From the NCBI GenBank assembly GCA_001004265.1, contig LCQS01000013.1, forward strand, positions 1-33,182: a DNA stretch of 33,182 nt, in the 5' to 3' direction. Below are positions 8,187 to 14,949 of this stretch, in pieces. The DNA comes from Parcubacteria group bacterium GW2011_GWA2_51_10 (GTDB lineage Bacteria > Patescibacteriota > Minisyncoccia > Phycocordibacterales > UBA2100). Positions within the stretch are counted from its first letter, which is position 1, and each line of letters begins with the position of its first letter. The notes beneath the pieces are model-generated. The model saw nothing but the letters and a program-made list of their open reading frames with translations. It was not told where the DNA came from and ran no database searches. A program made the position numbers and the translations under genes.

Positions 8187-8258
8187 TGGACCAGCGGGGA
8201 ATCGGACCCCGGACCTCCTCATTGCAAATGAGGCATTCTGCCACTGAACTACTGGCCC
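8187..8258 (-). tRNA. tRNA-Ala (anticodon UGC)
   Basis: A full 72-nt cloverleaf is readable on the minus strand: acceptor GGGCCAG/CTGGTCC, D stem GTTC/GAAT, anticodon stem CCTCA-TTTGCAA-TGAGG, and T stem CGGGG-TCCGATT-CCCCG. The anticodon is TGC, and position 3:70 is the G-U pair that identifies alanine tRNAs. No CCA is encoded after the discriminator A. The T loop reads TCC where TTC is usual, so position 55 would be C rather than U. Confidence 0.93.
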
Positions 8259-8342
8259 GCACGCAGACGCACGAATCTCAAACGGTCTGCGCATCAATTA
8301 TATGCGTGAAGGTGTCTGGAACAAATGCGATGCTGTAATTTT

Positions 8343-8376
8343 GAAAAAAAACGCCCCTGTCAGCATGCACAGGGGC
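8343..8376 (-). terminator. intrinsic terminator of the 61-aa gene
   Basis: On the minus strand GCCCCTGT-GCATGCTG-ACAGGGGC is followed by GTTTTTTTTC. This is a textbook stem and U tract, 30 nt after the stop codon. Confidence 0.88.
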
Positions 8377-8405
8377 AACAAGGAGGCGGTCTGGATCGCC
8401 TGCGG

Positions 8406-8591
8406 TTAGTCAGCCATGGCCTCCTCTCTGGCACCCCTCTCGGTGAGAGACCAGCCTATCGCGGTAGCTCGTGGATCCCGCGTTGGTGCCTGTCCGCGTC
8501 GGGACCCGGCCATCGGCTCGTCACTGTACACGACGAAGTAGAAGCCGTCGTATCCATTCGATTTCCCTGCAAAGACCTTCGTGTCTTTCAT
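8406..8591 (-). CDS. unrecognised small protein, 61 aa
   Basis: I do not recognise this protein. It has a strong ribosome binding site (TTTAGGAGGCCGAC-ATG), a plausible promoter upstream (TTGACG, 17 nt, GAATAT) and a strong terminator, so it is very probably expressed. The N-terminal half (KVFAGKSNGYDGFYFVVYSDEP) looks like a beta-rich core. The C-terminal half is charged (RDPRATAIGWSLTERGAREEAMAD). There is no signal peptide or membrane helix. The R1 repeat island lies just upstream of its promoter. Confidence 0.68.
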   Translation of the reverse strand: MKDTKVFAGKSNGYDGFYFVVYSDEPMAGSRRGQAPTRDPRATAIGWSLTERGAREEAMAD

Positions 8592-8680
8592 GTCGGCCTC
8601 CTAAAAAAGTTACGACCATTCCATATTCCAATACAATTGACAAGTCGTCAATCAACCGATGTGGATACCTTTGCGCGCTT
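8592..8680 (-). promoter_or_regulatory. promoter of the 61-aa gene with an inverted repeat over the -35
   Basis: Read on the minus strand, TTGACG and GAATAT are 17 nt apart. The -35 sits in ATTGAC-GACTT-GTCAAT (plus-strand ATTGAC-AAGTC-GTCAAT, about 8637-8653), a 6-bp inverted repeat with a 5-nt spacer that could be an operator. This is one of the few -35/-10 promoters with a leader in the window. Confidence 0.45.
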
Positions 8681-8783
8681 GGTTGCACATTCGCGCTGCT
8701 GCGCTCAGTACGTCCTACATTCGGCCTGGTGGCCTCAGCGTTTCCTCGTTCCCACTCGGTCATCGCTCGCTCGGTTGCACATT
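8681..8783 (-). repeat. R1 structured repeat island, two reverse copies (B1, B2)
   Basis: Read on the minus strand there are two units: CGAGTGGGAACGAGG...CTGAG-GGCC-ACCA-GGCC-GAATGT and AGGACGTACTGAG-GCGC-AGCA-GCGC-GAATGTG. GGTTGCACATT flanks the island on both sides (8681 and 8773) as an 11-bp direct repeat. The plus-strand stems are at 8693-8704 and 8723-8734. No coding sequence is supported here; minus ORF 8521-8847 runs through the repeats. Confidence 0.75.
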
Positions 8784-8904
8784 TTAAAGGGAGCGGTAGT
8801 ATGCTGGCGTAATGTAAGTTTTCAATGCTAGGGAGTCGAAGAGACAAACGGGGCAGGGAAAGGTTGGTTTACATTTTTAAGAAAAAAAACATACACACAG
8901 ACTC

Positions 8905-9240
8905 ATGGCAAAAAAGTTATATGTCGGTGGCCTGCCCTACGCCACGACAGACACGGAGCTGCGAGACGCATTCTCGCAGGCCGGTACTGTTGCATCAGCT
9001 ACCGTCATCATGGACAAGATGAGCGGTCGCTCGAAGGGTTTCGGATTCGTCGAAATGTCTTCCGATGAGGAAGCGCAGAAGGCGATCGAGATGATGAACG
9101 GGAAAGATTTCGGAGGACGGACTCTCACTGTAAACGAAGCTCGTCCGATGGAAGATCGCCCGCGACGCGATTTTCGCGGAGGCGGGAATGATCGCGGCGG
9201 ATACGGAGGTGGAAGAAATAGTGGTGGAAGAAGTTGGTAA
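8905..9240 (+). CDS. RRM-domain RNA-binding protein with glycine-rich tail
   Basis: A single RNA-recognition motif fills residues 4-80: RNP2 LYVGGLPY and RNP1 KGFGFVEM, with the intervening beta-alpha order of the cyanobacterial-type Rbp proteins. The tail RDFRGGGNDRGGYGGGRNSGGRSW is Arg/Gly-rich and probably adds non-specific RNA binding. At 111 residues it has the usual length. The family is often linked to RNA chaperoning and cold response. The leader appears longer than for neighbouring genes, with an A-rich stretch (AAGAAAAAAAACATACACACAGACTC) directly before ATG and no Shine-Dalgarno sequence. It is followed by its own terminator. Confidence 0.92.
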   Translation: MAKKLYVGGLPYATTDTELRDAFSQAGTVASATVIMDKMSGRSKGFGFVEMSSDEEAQKAIEMMNGKDFGGRTLTVNEARPMEDRPRRDFRGGGNDRGGYGGGRNSGGRSW

Positions 9241-9264
9241 TGAACGAATAAGTAGAAGATAGGG

Positions 9265-9303
9265 AAAATACCCCGGTCGCATCTTGTGGCCGGGGTATTT
9301 TCA
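9265..9303 (+). terminator. intrinsic terminator of the RRM gene
   Basis: AAATACCCCGG-N13-CCGGGGTATTTTC is a perfect 11-bp stem ending in a short T run, about 25 nt after the stop codon. Confidence 0.85.
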
Positions 9304-9364
9304 ATGTGGCATTAAAGGATTTTCCACATCATCGTGGCTGCGCGCATCCTGCCCTACTAAATCG

Positions 9365-9373
9365 TGCCATACT
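9365..9373 (+). promoter_or_regulatory. extended -10 of the membrane-protein pair, leaderless configuration
   Basis: TGCCATACT is followed by TAGCGC and then ATG 9380, a 6-nt spacing as at ddl and uvrC. Confidence 0.55.
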
Positions 9374-9379
9374 TAGCGC

Positions 9380-9757
9380 ATGAAGTATGGGCGGCTCTTT
9401 GGATGGGGAATAGTCATGTATGCGGTCATGTTTCTGCTATGGTCTGCGTTCACGCGTCTCGATTTTACCGCCGGCCCTGCTCCGACGCTCATTTCTCTCG
9501 CGATACTCATCGTGATTGCGATATTGGCCGGCCGCCTACTCCACTATTCATCCTGGAAGGACATCCTGCCGTATTCGTTGGGCTGGGCAATCATTGTGGC
9601 TGTTCTCGACGCTCTACTCACGGTGCCTTTTACCGGATGGCAGATATTTCTGCAGCCGAGCGTACTTATTGGCTACGCTCTCATTATCCTCGTTCCGCTT
9701 CTCGCTTTTGATCGCGCGCCGATCGCGTCAGACGACGTGCTGAAAAGGCAAACGTGA
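9380..9757 (+). CDS. unrecognised small integral membrane protein, 125 aa
   Basis: This is an unrecognised protein with four hydrophobic segments: residues ~7-24 (LFGWGIVMYAVMFLLWSA), ~33-52 (PTLISLAILIVIAILAGRLL), ~62-82 and ~88-108. The last ends in a short cytoplasmic-looking tail. The length and four-helix layout recall small uncharacterised CPR inner-membrane proteins. Its stop codon overlaps the GTG start of the next reading frame (GTGA), indicating translational coupling with the MFS-like gene. A leaderless promoter precedes it. No function can be given. Confidence 0.75.
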   Translation: MKYGRLFGWGIVMYAVMFLLWSAFTRLDFTAGPAPTLISLAILIVIAILAGRLLHYSSWKDILPYSLGWAIIVAVLDALLTVPFTGWQIFLQPSVLIGYALIILVPLLAFDRAPIASDDVLKRQT

Positions 9758-10846
9758 CTACTTCCGAGAGTGCTGTAGCAGATTCGCCCGTGCAGACGCG
9801 CGCGGGGTTCAATGCTCTTCACGCACATCGTTTTTTGTTCCGCGTCGGATTGTGTCTCGCGGGAGTCTTCGCCTGGGTCTTCGTTTTTGAATATTTCTTT
9901 TGCACTCCTTCTCGGCGCGGCATATATCTATCTTGGCGCGACGCTCGAAGGGCTCGTCAACGGCGCCCCGCCCTCGTGGGGCATTGCGTTTTTTGCAATA
10001 CTTCTCGGCGCGTACCGCGCGCTCTATTGGATCCCGTATCAGTTAAGCGGTGGGCGAGCGCTCGGTGAAAGCTCTCGCACATCTCTCGTGTACGAAGTGA
10101 TAATTGCACTCATGCCCGCATTCGCCGGGCTCACACTTATAGCCGTTCCATTTGCCCCGCTACGCCTCCTTTTCGGCGCTGCAGTCTTTGCAGCCATCTC
10201 GCTCATTCCGCTCATTGCAGTCAAAGACTCTAGCGAGAATTTCTCGTGGAGCTATGGGAGGAGTCTTAGCGAATTTCTTGCGGATAGGCACACGGCGCTG
10301 CGTATCGAATCCATCTTGCAGGGGATCCAGGGTGCGGTGCTGTTTCTTGTGTGGCCACTTGCAATTTTCCTCATTGTTGGTTCGGATTATCAATTGCTCG
10401 GATATATTCTGACGGCCACGCTCGTCGCCGTGCTTTTTCTACGGACGTTCTGGCGCGGCTTCATGCGGAAAACTGGATTAGAGCATTCGACAACTGCGCA
10501 TGTCGCGACATCTGTATCGGGTTGGGCGCTGCGACTTTTTGCATGGACGCCGGTCGTTATTTTCATCGCGGATTCGTATTCCCATGCGACTGCGCCGCGA
10601 CGCACGTTTACCCTTGATGCTTCTGTCCTCGAGCAAGCGGCGGACTCGGGCTCATTTGTGGATGAGTACACTGCTCTTAAAGAAATAGGGCTTGCGTGTG
10701 GAAGAATTATTATTGCAGCTGTATTTGCAGTTCTCCTTTTTGCAACAACGCTACCGGTCGCATTTGCCACAGTTCTCATTGTCGCTGCGCTTGCGTCGGC
10801 GGCGTCGATTATCCTCGAACGGCGCGTGGCCCCGTCGCGCTACTAA
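9754..10846 (+). pseudogene. MFS-like membrane transporter interrupted by a one-base frameshift
   Basis: Two frames together make one polytopic membrane protein. Frame 1 starts at GTG 9754, overlapping the upstream stop, and reads NALHAHRFLFRVGLCLAGVFAWVFVFEYFF. Frame 2 continues FALLLGAAYIYLGATLEGLVN to SRY at 10846 with about eight more hydrophobic segments. Removing one T from CTTTTG near 9900 gives VFEYFFALLLGAAYIYLG without a break. The N-terminal LHAHRFLF and later YRALYWIPYQ resemble major-facilitator proteins seen in CPR genomes. The 344-aa ORF starting at 9812 is therefore not a complete gene. Either the gene has decayed, or there is a sequencing or assembly error in the T run, or ribosomes shift there. 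Substrate unknown. Confidence 0.65.
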
Positions 10847-10856
10847 CGTCCAGAAA

Positions 10857-10882
10857 AAAACGGGAGCCGAGGCTCCCGTTTT
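10857..10882. terminator. bidirectional terminator between the MFS-like gene and the 122-aa gene
   Basis: AAAACGGGAGC-CGAG-GCTCCCGTTTT has an 11-bp stem with A and T tracts on both sides, so it can act for the plus-strand transporter and the minus-strand small gene that converge here. Confidence 0.85.
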
Positions 10883-11250
10883 CAATCACTCCGCCGCTTG
10901 AACTTTTGCGGCGTTCTGCCGAGAACTGGCGCAAATCTTTCGGGTGGAATCGGTGCCTCGTGGTCAGTGAAAGCGCGATATTGCCGTTCTGCTCTGTTCG
11001 CCTTAATGCGTTTTGACTTCCGTACGCTCTCAGCGCGCAAGTTGCTTTCTCTGATAATAGCAGCTCTGTAGTAGGCGAATTCCACATCCGATAGGTCGAC
11101 GTTGTGTGCTTTCTTCCACTGCTCAAGCATTGCGCTTACACCGTCGCTCATGGATACGAGCGGAAAGTCACGCCGGTGTTGCGCAACCTGCGACGTCAAA
11201 AGCTTGATGTCAGGTCGTAGAGGCGCTGGCCTCTTGATCGTCGTTGCCAT
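10882..11250 (-). CDS. unrecognised protein, 122 aa
   Basis: I do not recognise this protein. It is supported by a strong ribosome binding site (TCTGGAGGGTTGAG-ATG) and a terminator at its stop. The sequence is rich in Arg and Lys, for example residues ~68-92 (ESNLRAESVRKSKRIKANRAERQYR), and ends QKFKRRSD. It is predicted to be soluble and helical in the middle (SDGVSAMLEQWKKAHNVDLSDVEFAYYRAAIIRE). The basic character would suit nucleic-acid binding, but no motif proves it. It heads the first of three small minus-strand genes that follow each other (10.9-11.9 kb). Confidence 0.65.
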   Translation of the reverse strand: MATTIKRPAPLRPDIKLLTSQVAQHRRDFPLVSMSDGVSAMLEQWKKAHNVDLSDVEFAYYRAAIIRESNLRAESVRKSKRIKANRAERQYRAFTDHEAPIPPERFAPVLGRTPQKFKRRSD

Positions 11251-11312
11251 CTCAACCCTCCAGATAAAGATAATCAGTTGCCATTATGCAACAGTGTGTA
11301 AACACTGTGAAG

Positions 11313-11510
11313 CTACTCCGCCTTCTTTTTAATTTCGCTGCCCATGCGCGTTCGACGGCGTAATATGGCTTCCGCCGTTGGATCGAGTTTGCCACTATCC
11401 AACAGTTCTTTATTTTTCTGGGAAATGTTTGGCACACCCACCTCGTGCTCCGGAAGCTGTCTACGCGGTTTATGTTCGTACCGATTTTTTTTAAACTGGT
11501 CGATGCTCAT
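11313..11510 (-). CDS. unrecognised small basic protein, 65 aa
   Basis: This is an unrecognised protein beginning MSIDQFKKNRYEHKPRRQLPEHEVGVPNIS. A moderate ribosome binding site (AAAGAGGGCAACAATCT-ATG) precedes it. KNKELLDSGKLDPTAEAILRRRTRMGSEIKKKAE suggests a C-terminal helix-turn-helix-sized region, too short to classify. It lies 62 bp upstream of the 122-aa gene in the same direction and may be co-transcribed with it. Composition and context match the neighbouring small genes. Confidence 0.55.
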   Translation of the reverse strand: MSIDQFKKNRYEHKPRRQLPEHEVGVPNISQKNKELLDSGKLDPTAEAILRRRTRMGSEIKKKAE

Positions 11511-11567
11511 AGATTGTTGCCCTCTTTCATATCAACAGCCGGAATCTTACAGGATCCTAAGCAAAAA

Positions 11568-11592
11568 AGAAACAGCGCCCATTCGGTAAGGC
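11568..11592 (-). terminator. terminator of the 109-aa gene
   Basis: On the minus strand CGGCGCC-TTACCGAAT-GGGCGCTG (7 bp with one G-U pair) is followed by TTTCTTTTTTGC. It separates the 109-aa gene from the 65-aa gene. Confidence 0.65.
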
Positions 11593-11613
11593 GCCGCTTC
11601 GGAAGTGTTTGGA

Positions 11614-11943
11614 TTACGAGAGTACGTCCAGTACTGCTTTGACACTTATGAGCTCTCGCAGCATCGGCTGGAAATGCATAACTCTCTTGTAGGCGTGGCC
11701 GAAGAAAATCGCCACTTCTCGACTCTCGTCTCGTGAGCAGACGCGTATATCAAGTCGTACTACCCACGTATGCTGCACAACGTCAACGAATATCCTCAGC
11801 GCATTCTTCCGAGGCACTCGCCGCGAGAACACACCACGCAGCGAGCGTCGTTGCATCGGGGTCATTCGTATCTTCGAGCGTATCCCGATAGTGACATCGC
11901 CGGTTGCGTGAGGATAAACAAGAACACCCTCAAAACGTCGCAT
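11614..11943 (-). CDS. unrecognised protein, 109 aa
   Basis: This is an unrecognised protein with an excellent ribosome binding site (ATGAAAGGAGATTTAC-ATG) and a following terminator. It opens MRRFEGVLVYPHATGDVTIGIRSKIRMTPMQRRSLRGVF and contains VVRLDIRVCSRDESREVAIFFGHAYKRVMHF, which alternates in a way that suggests beta strands. No signal, membrane segment or metal motif is visible. It is the first of three consecutive minus-strand small genes with no recognisable homologues, a possible accessory patch between the transporter and yqeY. Confidence 0.62.
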   Translation of the reverse strand: MRRFEGVLVYPHATGDVTIGIRSKIRMTPMQRRSLRGVFSRRVPRKNALRIFVDVVQHTWVVRLDIRVCSRDESREVAIFFGHAYKRVMHFQPMLRELISVKAVLDVLS

Positions 11944-12134
11944 GTAAATCTCCTTTCATCTGTCATTGGTGGAGTGGTTTGGCTGTAGAGCAAAGCTACG
12001 CATTTAATAACACGTAATTAAACTTATAACAAGGTTTCGACAACCTCCTTCTCCACGGCGCCGTCGGCTCCGCCTTTTAGCTGCTTCATCCCGATACCAT
12101 CCTCCTACGGAGGAGCTACGGGGCGGGAAGTGCT
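11944..12134. other. non-coding gap with a short palindrome
   Basis: This 191-bp gap holds the start signals of the 109-aa gene (AT-rich, with TTATAAG and TTATTAAAT on the minus strand as possible -10 boxes). It also contains the palindrome TCCTCC-TAC-GGAGGA (12100-12114) close to the end of yqeY. I see no gene in it. Confidence 0.5.
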
Positions 12135-12587
12135 TTATGAAAACAATGATTCAATTATTTCTTTTACTGCTGACCCGTCAGCTTGGTTTTTCAATTCTCT
12201 CATCACGGCGCCCATGAGGATGCCAATTTTTGATTTGTCGGTGATGTTCATGCGCGCTTTCACTTCTTTCGCGATCTTTTCGATTTCACCGCGCGACATT
12301 TGCGCTGGCATGTACTCCGCGAGAATTTTGAGCTCCGCTTCTTCCTTTTGCGCGAGATCATCCCGATTGCCTTTTCTGAACTGCTCTATGGAATCTCTGC
12401 GCTGCTTGACAGCTCGTTTGATAACCGCGAGCGCGTCGTCGTCGGAAATTTGCTCGGTCGGCTTCATGCCTTTTCCAACGAGTTCATTCGTGAACGCGGC
12501 GAGAAGTCCACGGAGTGTATTAGTCCGTATCTCGTCTCTCGCCTTCATCGAGCGGGTGAGATCTTCACGGATTTTTTCCGATAACAT
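12135..12587 (-). CDS. yqeY: GatB/YqeY domain protein
   Basis: This 150-residue YqeY-type protein is related to the tRNA-binding tail of the amidotransferase subunit GatB. The family pattern is clear: MLSEKIREDLTRSMKARDEIRTNTLRGLLAAFTNEL at the N-terminus, ALAVIKRAVKQRRDSIEQFRKGNRDDLAQKEEAELKILAEYMP in the middle, and IGILMGAVMRELKNQADGSAVKEII at the end. The role is uncertain; it may act in charged-tRNA quality control. I choose ATG 12587, the start of the conserved region, because TGCTATACT lies 6 nt upstream (leaderless). The longer ORF start at 12668 would run through the rmuC gene on the other strand. Confidence 0.92.
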   Translation of the reverse strand: MLSEKIREDLTRSMKARDEIRTNTLRGLLAAFTNELVGKGMKPTEQISDDDALAVIKRAVKQRRDSIEQFRKGNRDDLAQKEEAELKILAEYMPAQMSRGEIEKIAKEVKARMNITDKSKIGILMGAVMRELKNQADGSAVKEIIESLFS

Positions 12588-12593
12588 CGCAAA

Positions 12594-12611
12594 AGTATAG
12601 CATGATACAAT
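12594..12611. promoter_or_regulatory. overlapping divergent leaderless promoters of yqeY and rmuC
   Basis: The minus strand carries TGC-TATACT (hexamer 12594-12599), 6 nt before the yqeY ATG. The plus strand carries TGA-TACAAT (12606-12611), 7 nt before the rmuC ATG. Only 6 bp separate the two -10 boxes, and 31 bp separate the start codons. The -35 zone of each promoter would fall inside the start of the other gene. Confidence 0.7.
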
Positions 12612-12618
12612 CGCAAAT

Positions 12619-13698
12619 ATGGAGTGGGCTATTGTCGTATTGCTTCTCGCAGTCCTTGCATTTCTCATACTCCTCTACAGGCGCGGACAAAGTACGAAAG
12701 ACGATTCGCAGAGTATGCTTCTTTTGCAGAATCAGATACAGGAATTATCTCGCGGCCTAGATCAGAAGTTAGGGGAGGGAACAACCAGGATGTTCGAGTC
12801 AATGAAAACTCAGTTCGGCGAATCGCAGCGGCTTGCATCTGACATACGCGACCTCGTAGCGAAACAATTAACCGAAGTAGCGCGCGAGCAGACAAAGACC
12901 AATGAAGCGACAACGAGGTTCATGACTATAGCGGAGCAGCTGGCAAACCTAGAGAAAGTACTAAAGCATCAAAAACAACGAGGTAACCTTGGAGAGGCAT
13001 CGCTCGAGCTGATTCTGGGAAATATTCTGCCGCCTGGTTCCTATAAAATGCAGTATGAATTTCCCGGCGGAGAAACTGTAGATGCTGTTGTGGTAACCAA
13101 AGAGGGTGTAATACCGATAGACGCCAAATTTTCTCTAGACAACTACCAGCGGCTCGTGAATGCGATAGACGAAACCCAGCGAGAGGAACTTGAAAAGCAA
13201 TTTAAAAACGACCTAAAGCTTCGTATCGATGAATGCGCAAAGTACGTGCGCCCCAAGGACGGGACGCTCCCTTTTGCGTTCATGTATATTCCGGCTGAAG
13301 CGATCTATTATGACCTGCTTATCAATGAAGTCGGCTCCGTTAAAGTAAATACGCGCAATCTAATCGACTACGCATACAATGAAAAGAAGGTCATCATAGT
13401 CTCGCCGACGACTTTTGCGGCTTATCTTCAATCTGTACTTTATGGATTCAAAGCATTTAAAATTGAAGAAACGGCGAAAGACATCGCAAAAAATGTCGAA
13501 GCGCTCGGGAGACATCTGAAAGCATATGAAGACTACTATAAAAAAATAGGGAATTCGCTTTCAACTACAGTCAACCATTTCAATGCGGGTTCAAGAGAGC
13601 TCGGGAAAATCGATAAAGATGTTTTGAAAATTACCGGAGTCTCCGCCGAATTGGAGACGCCGCTTTTAGATAAGCCCGTACTTGCCCGTGATGAATAG
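12619..13698 (+). CDS. rmuC: RmuC-family DNA recombination protein
   Basis: RmuC proteins limit inversions at short inverted repeats and carry a PD-(D/E)XK-like nuclease fold. This one is 359 residues. A membrane anchor (residues ~4-20, AIVVLLLAVLAFLILLY) is followed by a coiled coil (~35-118). The conserved domain then contains QRGNLGEASLELILGNILPPGSYKMQYEF, VDAVVVTKEGVIPIDAKFSLDNYQRL (acidic and lysine residues of the nuclease-like core) and VSPTTFAAYLQSV. The start follows a -10 box by 7 nt. It is of interest beside the many inverted-repeat elements of this window, but that link is inference. Confidence 0.93.
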   Translation: MEWAIVVLLLAVLAFLILLYRRGQSTKDDSQSMLLLQNQIQELSRGLDQKLGEGTTRMFESMKTQFGESQRLASDIRDLVAKQLTEVAREQTKTNEATTRFMTIAEQLANLEKVLKHQKQRGNLGEASLELILGNILPPGSYKMQYEFPGGETVDAVVVTKEGVIPIDAKFSLDNYQRLVNAIDETQREELEKQFKNDLKLRIDECAKYVRPKDGTLPFAFMYIPAEAIYYDLLINEVGSVKVNTRNLIDYAYNEKKVIIVSPTTFAAYLQSVLYGFKAFKIEETAKDIAKNVEALGRHLKAYEDYYKKIGNSLSTTVNHFNAGSRELGKIDKDVLKITGVSAELETPLLDKPVLARDE

Positions 13699-13726
13699 AG
13701 ATTGTATAGTGCTGACTTCATATCGT

Positions 13727-14044
13727 ATGGCGAAAATAGCGATTATCGAGACCGGGGGGAAGCAATATCTTGTCACACAGGATACCGTTTTGAATGTTGA
13801 AAAGATTTCAGATTCGGAAAAGGCGGGATCAAAGATAACTTTTGATAAGGTTCTGCTGACAGACGATGGAAACGAAACTAAAGTTGGCTCTCCTTATGTA
13901 GAGGGAGCAAAGGTTTCTGCGGAGCTGATTGAGCAGGGGAAGGCCGACAAGGTGACTGTCATTCGATATCGCCAAAAAAGCCGCTACTTTAAGAAAAGAG
14001 GACACAGACAGCCATATACAAAGATTAGAATCACGCAGGTATAA
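13727..14044 (+). CDS. rplU: 50S ribosomal protein L21
   Basis: bL21 binds 23S rRNA early in large-subunit assembly. The protein is 105 residues from MAKIAIIETGGKQYLVTQ to KIRITQV, with the family hallmarks GGKQY near the N-terminus and KVTVIRYRQKSRYFKKRGHRQPYTKIRI at the C-terminus. The start at 13727 fits the family; the ORF-track start at 13682 would add 15 residues overlapping the end of rmuC. TATAGT (13705-13710) lies 16 nt upstream. rpmA, its usual partner, does not follow; a small membrane protein does. Confidence 0.95.
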   Translation: MAKIAIIETGGKQYLVTQDTVLNVEKISDSEKAGSKITFDKVLLTDDGNETKVGSPYVEGAKVSAELIEQGKADKVTVIRYRQKSRYFKKRGHRQPYTKIRITQV

Positions 14045-14070
14045 TTTTTTTCACAAGCCGAATTCTGCTA

Positions 14071-14087
14071 GCCGTGCTAGCATATTG
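14071..14087 (+). promoter_or_regulatory. short palindrome upstream of the 55-aa gene
   Basis: TGCTAGC-CGT-GCTAGCA is a perfect 7-bp inverted repeat with a 3-nt loop, between rplU and the small gene. It may be an operator or a weak terminator of rplU. Confidence 0.4.
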
Positions 14088-14114
14088 GTTCACCAACTAG
14101 AAAGTGGAGTGTTC

Positions 14115-14282
14115 ATGAACTGGACGGCCATATCCATGGGGGCCATAGGTGGAGCTTGTGCACAGAACATAACGCTAAATTGGCTCGGTGCCAGTGTTCC
14201 TGCTGTGATCTTTGCAGCTCTGATGTTATGCGGAGTCGCGGGATTCGTTTCCTGGGCGCTGAGCCTACCCTCAAATCCGTGA
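14115..14282 (+). CDS. unrecognised small membrane protein, 55 aa
   Basis: The ATG at 14115 follows a ribosome binding site (AAGTGGAGTGTTC-ATG), so I prefer it to the ORF-track start at 14085. The 55 residues contain two hydrophobic stretches (TAISMGAIGGACAQNI and VPAVIFAALMLCGVAGFVSWAL) and end SLPSNP. It is probably a small inner-membrane protein of one or two helices. A strong hairpin follows its stop codon. I cannot assign a function. Confidence 0.55.
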   Translation: MNWTAISMGAIGGACAQNITLNWLGASVPAVIFAALMLCGVAGFVSWALSLPSNP

Positions 14283-14290
14283 CGACAAAG

Positions 14291-14318
14291 GGCCGCGAGC
14301 TGTTTCTAGCTCGCGGCC
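14291..14318. terminator. hairpin between the converging 55-aa gene and recR
   Basis: GGCCGCGAGCT-GTTTCT-AGCTCGCGGCC is a perfect 11-bp stem in the 38-bp gap between two converging genes and could terminate both. It lacks a long T tract on either side. Confidence 0.7.
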
Positions 14319-14320
14319 GA

Positions 14321-14938
14321 CTACTTTCTGCCCGCGAGGGCGTTTTTTATGGTATCAGGATCGGCGTACTCGAGTTCACTTCCGGTCGAAAGGCCGCGGC
14401 CGAGCGATGTGATTGCGAATTTAGATTCTTTTGATAGCGGGGCAAGTTCTTCGCGAAGTCGCACGGCAGTGGCATCACCCTCTGGATTCGCCGGAAGTGC
14501 CAGAATTATTTCGCGCAATCCATTCCTTGCTCGAGCAGGTATTGATGAAAGCAACTCGCGCATCCGCAAGTGATTTGTTTTCTCGGACGCGAGTGAAATT
14601 GTGCCCCCGAGGACGAAGTAGCGCCCTCGATACGTATGCGATCTCTCAAGAGCGTTAAGATCGGCATTGCTCGCAACGATTGCCAGAAGTTTTGCGTCGC
14701 GATCTTTGTCCGCGCAAATAGTACAAACTGGGGTGGCGCTCTTTTTTAATGAGGCAAAAAAGCGCATGCACTCCGAACACCTCTCGACTGCCCCCGATAG
14801 TTCCTCAATAGTTTTCGCGAGCTCGCGGCGTAGAGCGGAGCCACCCCGAAGAAGATACTGCACGAAGCGCTCCGCCTGCCGGGGCCCAATGCCTGGAAAT
14901 TTCTCGAATAGGGAAGCGAGGCGCTCTAGAGAATCCAT
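14321..14938 (-). CDS. recR: recombination protein RecR
   Basis: RecR works with RecO (and RecF) to load RecA at gaps. The features are a helix-hairpin-helix (FPGIGPRQAERFVQYLL, near the N-terminus), a C4 zinc finger (CSECMRFF...CTICAD) and a Toprim domain (LLAIVASNADLNALERSHTYRGRYFVLGGTISL... EIILALPANPEGDATAVRL). At ~205 residues it has normal length. I choose MDSLERL at 14938. The alternative ATG at 14953 (MAHHLMDS) falls inside an inverted repeat and adds residues the family lacks. dnaB follows upstream on the same strand across a repeat-filled 114-bp gap. Confidence 0.93.
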   Translation of the reverse strand: MDSLERLASLFEKFPGIGPRQAERFVQYLLRGGSALRRELAKTIEELSGAVERCSECMRFFASLKKSATPVCTICADKDRDAKLLAIVASNADLNALERSHTYRGRYFVLGGTISLASEKTNHLRMRELLSSIPARARNGLREIILALPANPEGDATAVRLREELAPLSKESKFAITSLGRGLSTGSELEYADPDTIKNALAGRK

Positions 14939-14949
14939 AAGATGATGTG

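Noticed and set aside
8681-8783. Target-site duplication of an insertion sequence (11-bp GGTTGCACATT on both sides)
   Set aside because: The string also continues the R1 unit itself (compare TGCAACCGAG in uvrC), so it is more simply part of the repeat; no transposase is present.
8521-8847. 108-aa minus-strand ORF
   Set aside because: It passes through the R1 repeat island and the promoter of the 61-aa gene, in a different frame and without a ribosome binding site.
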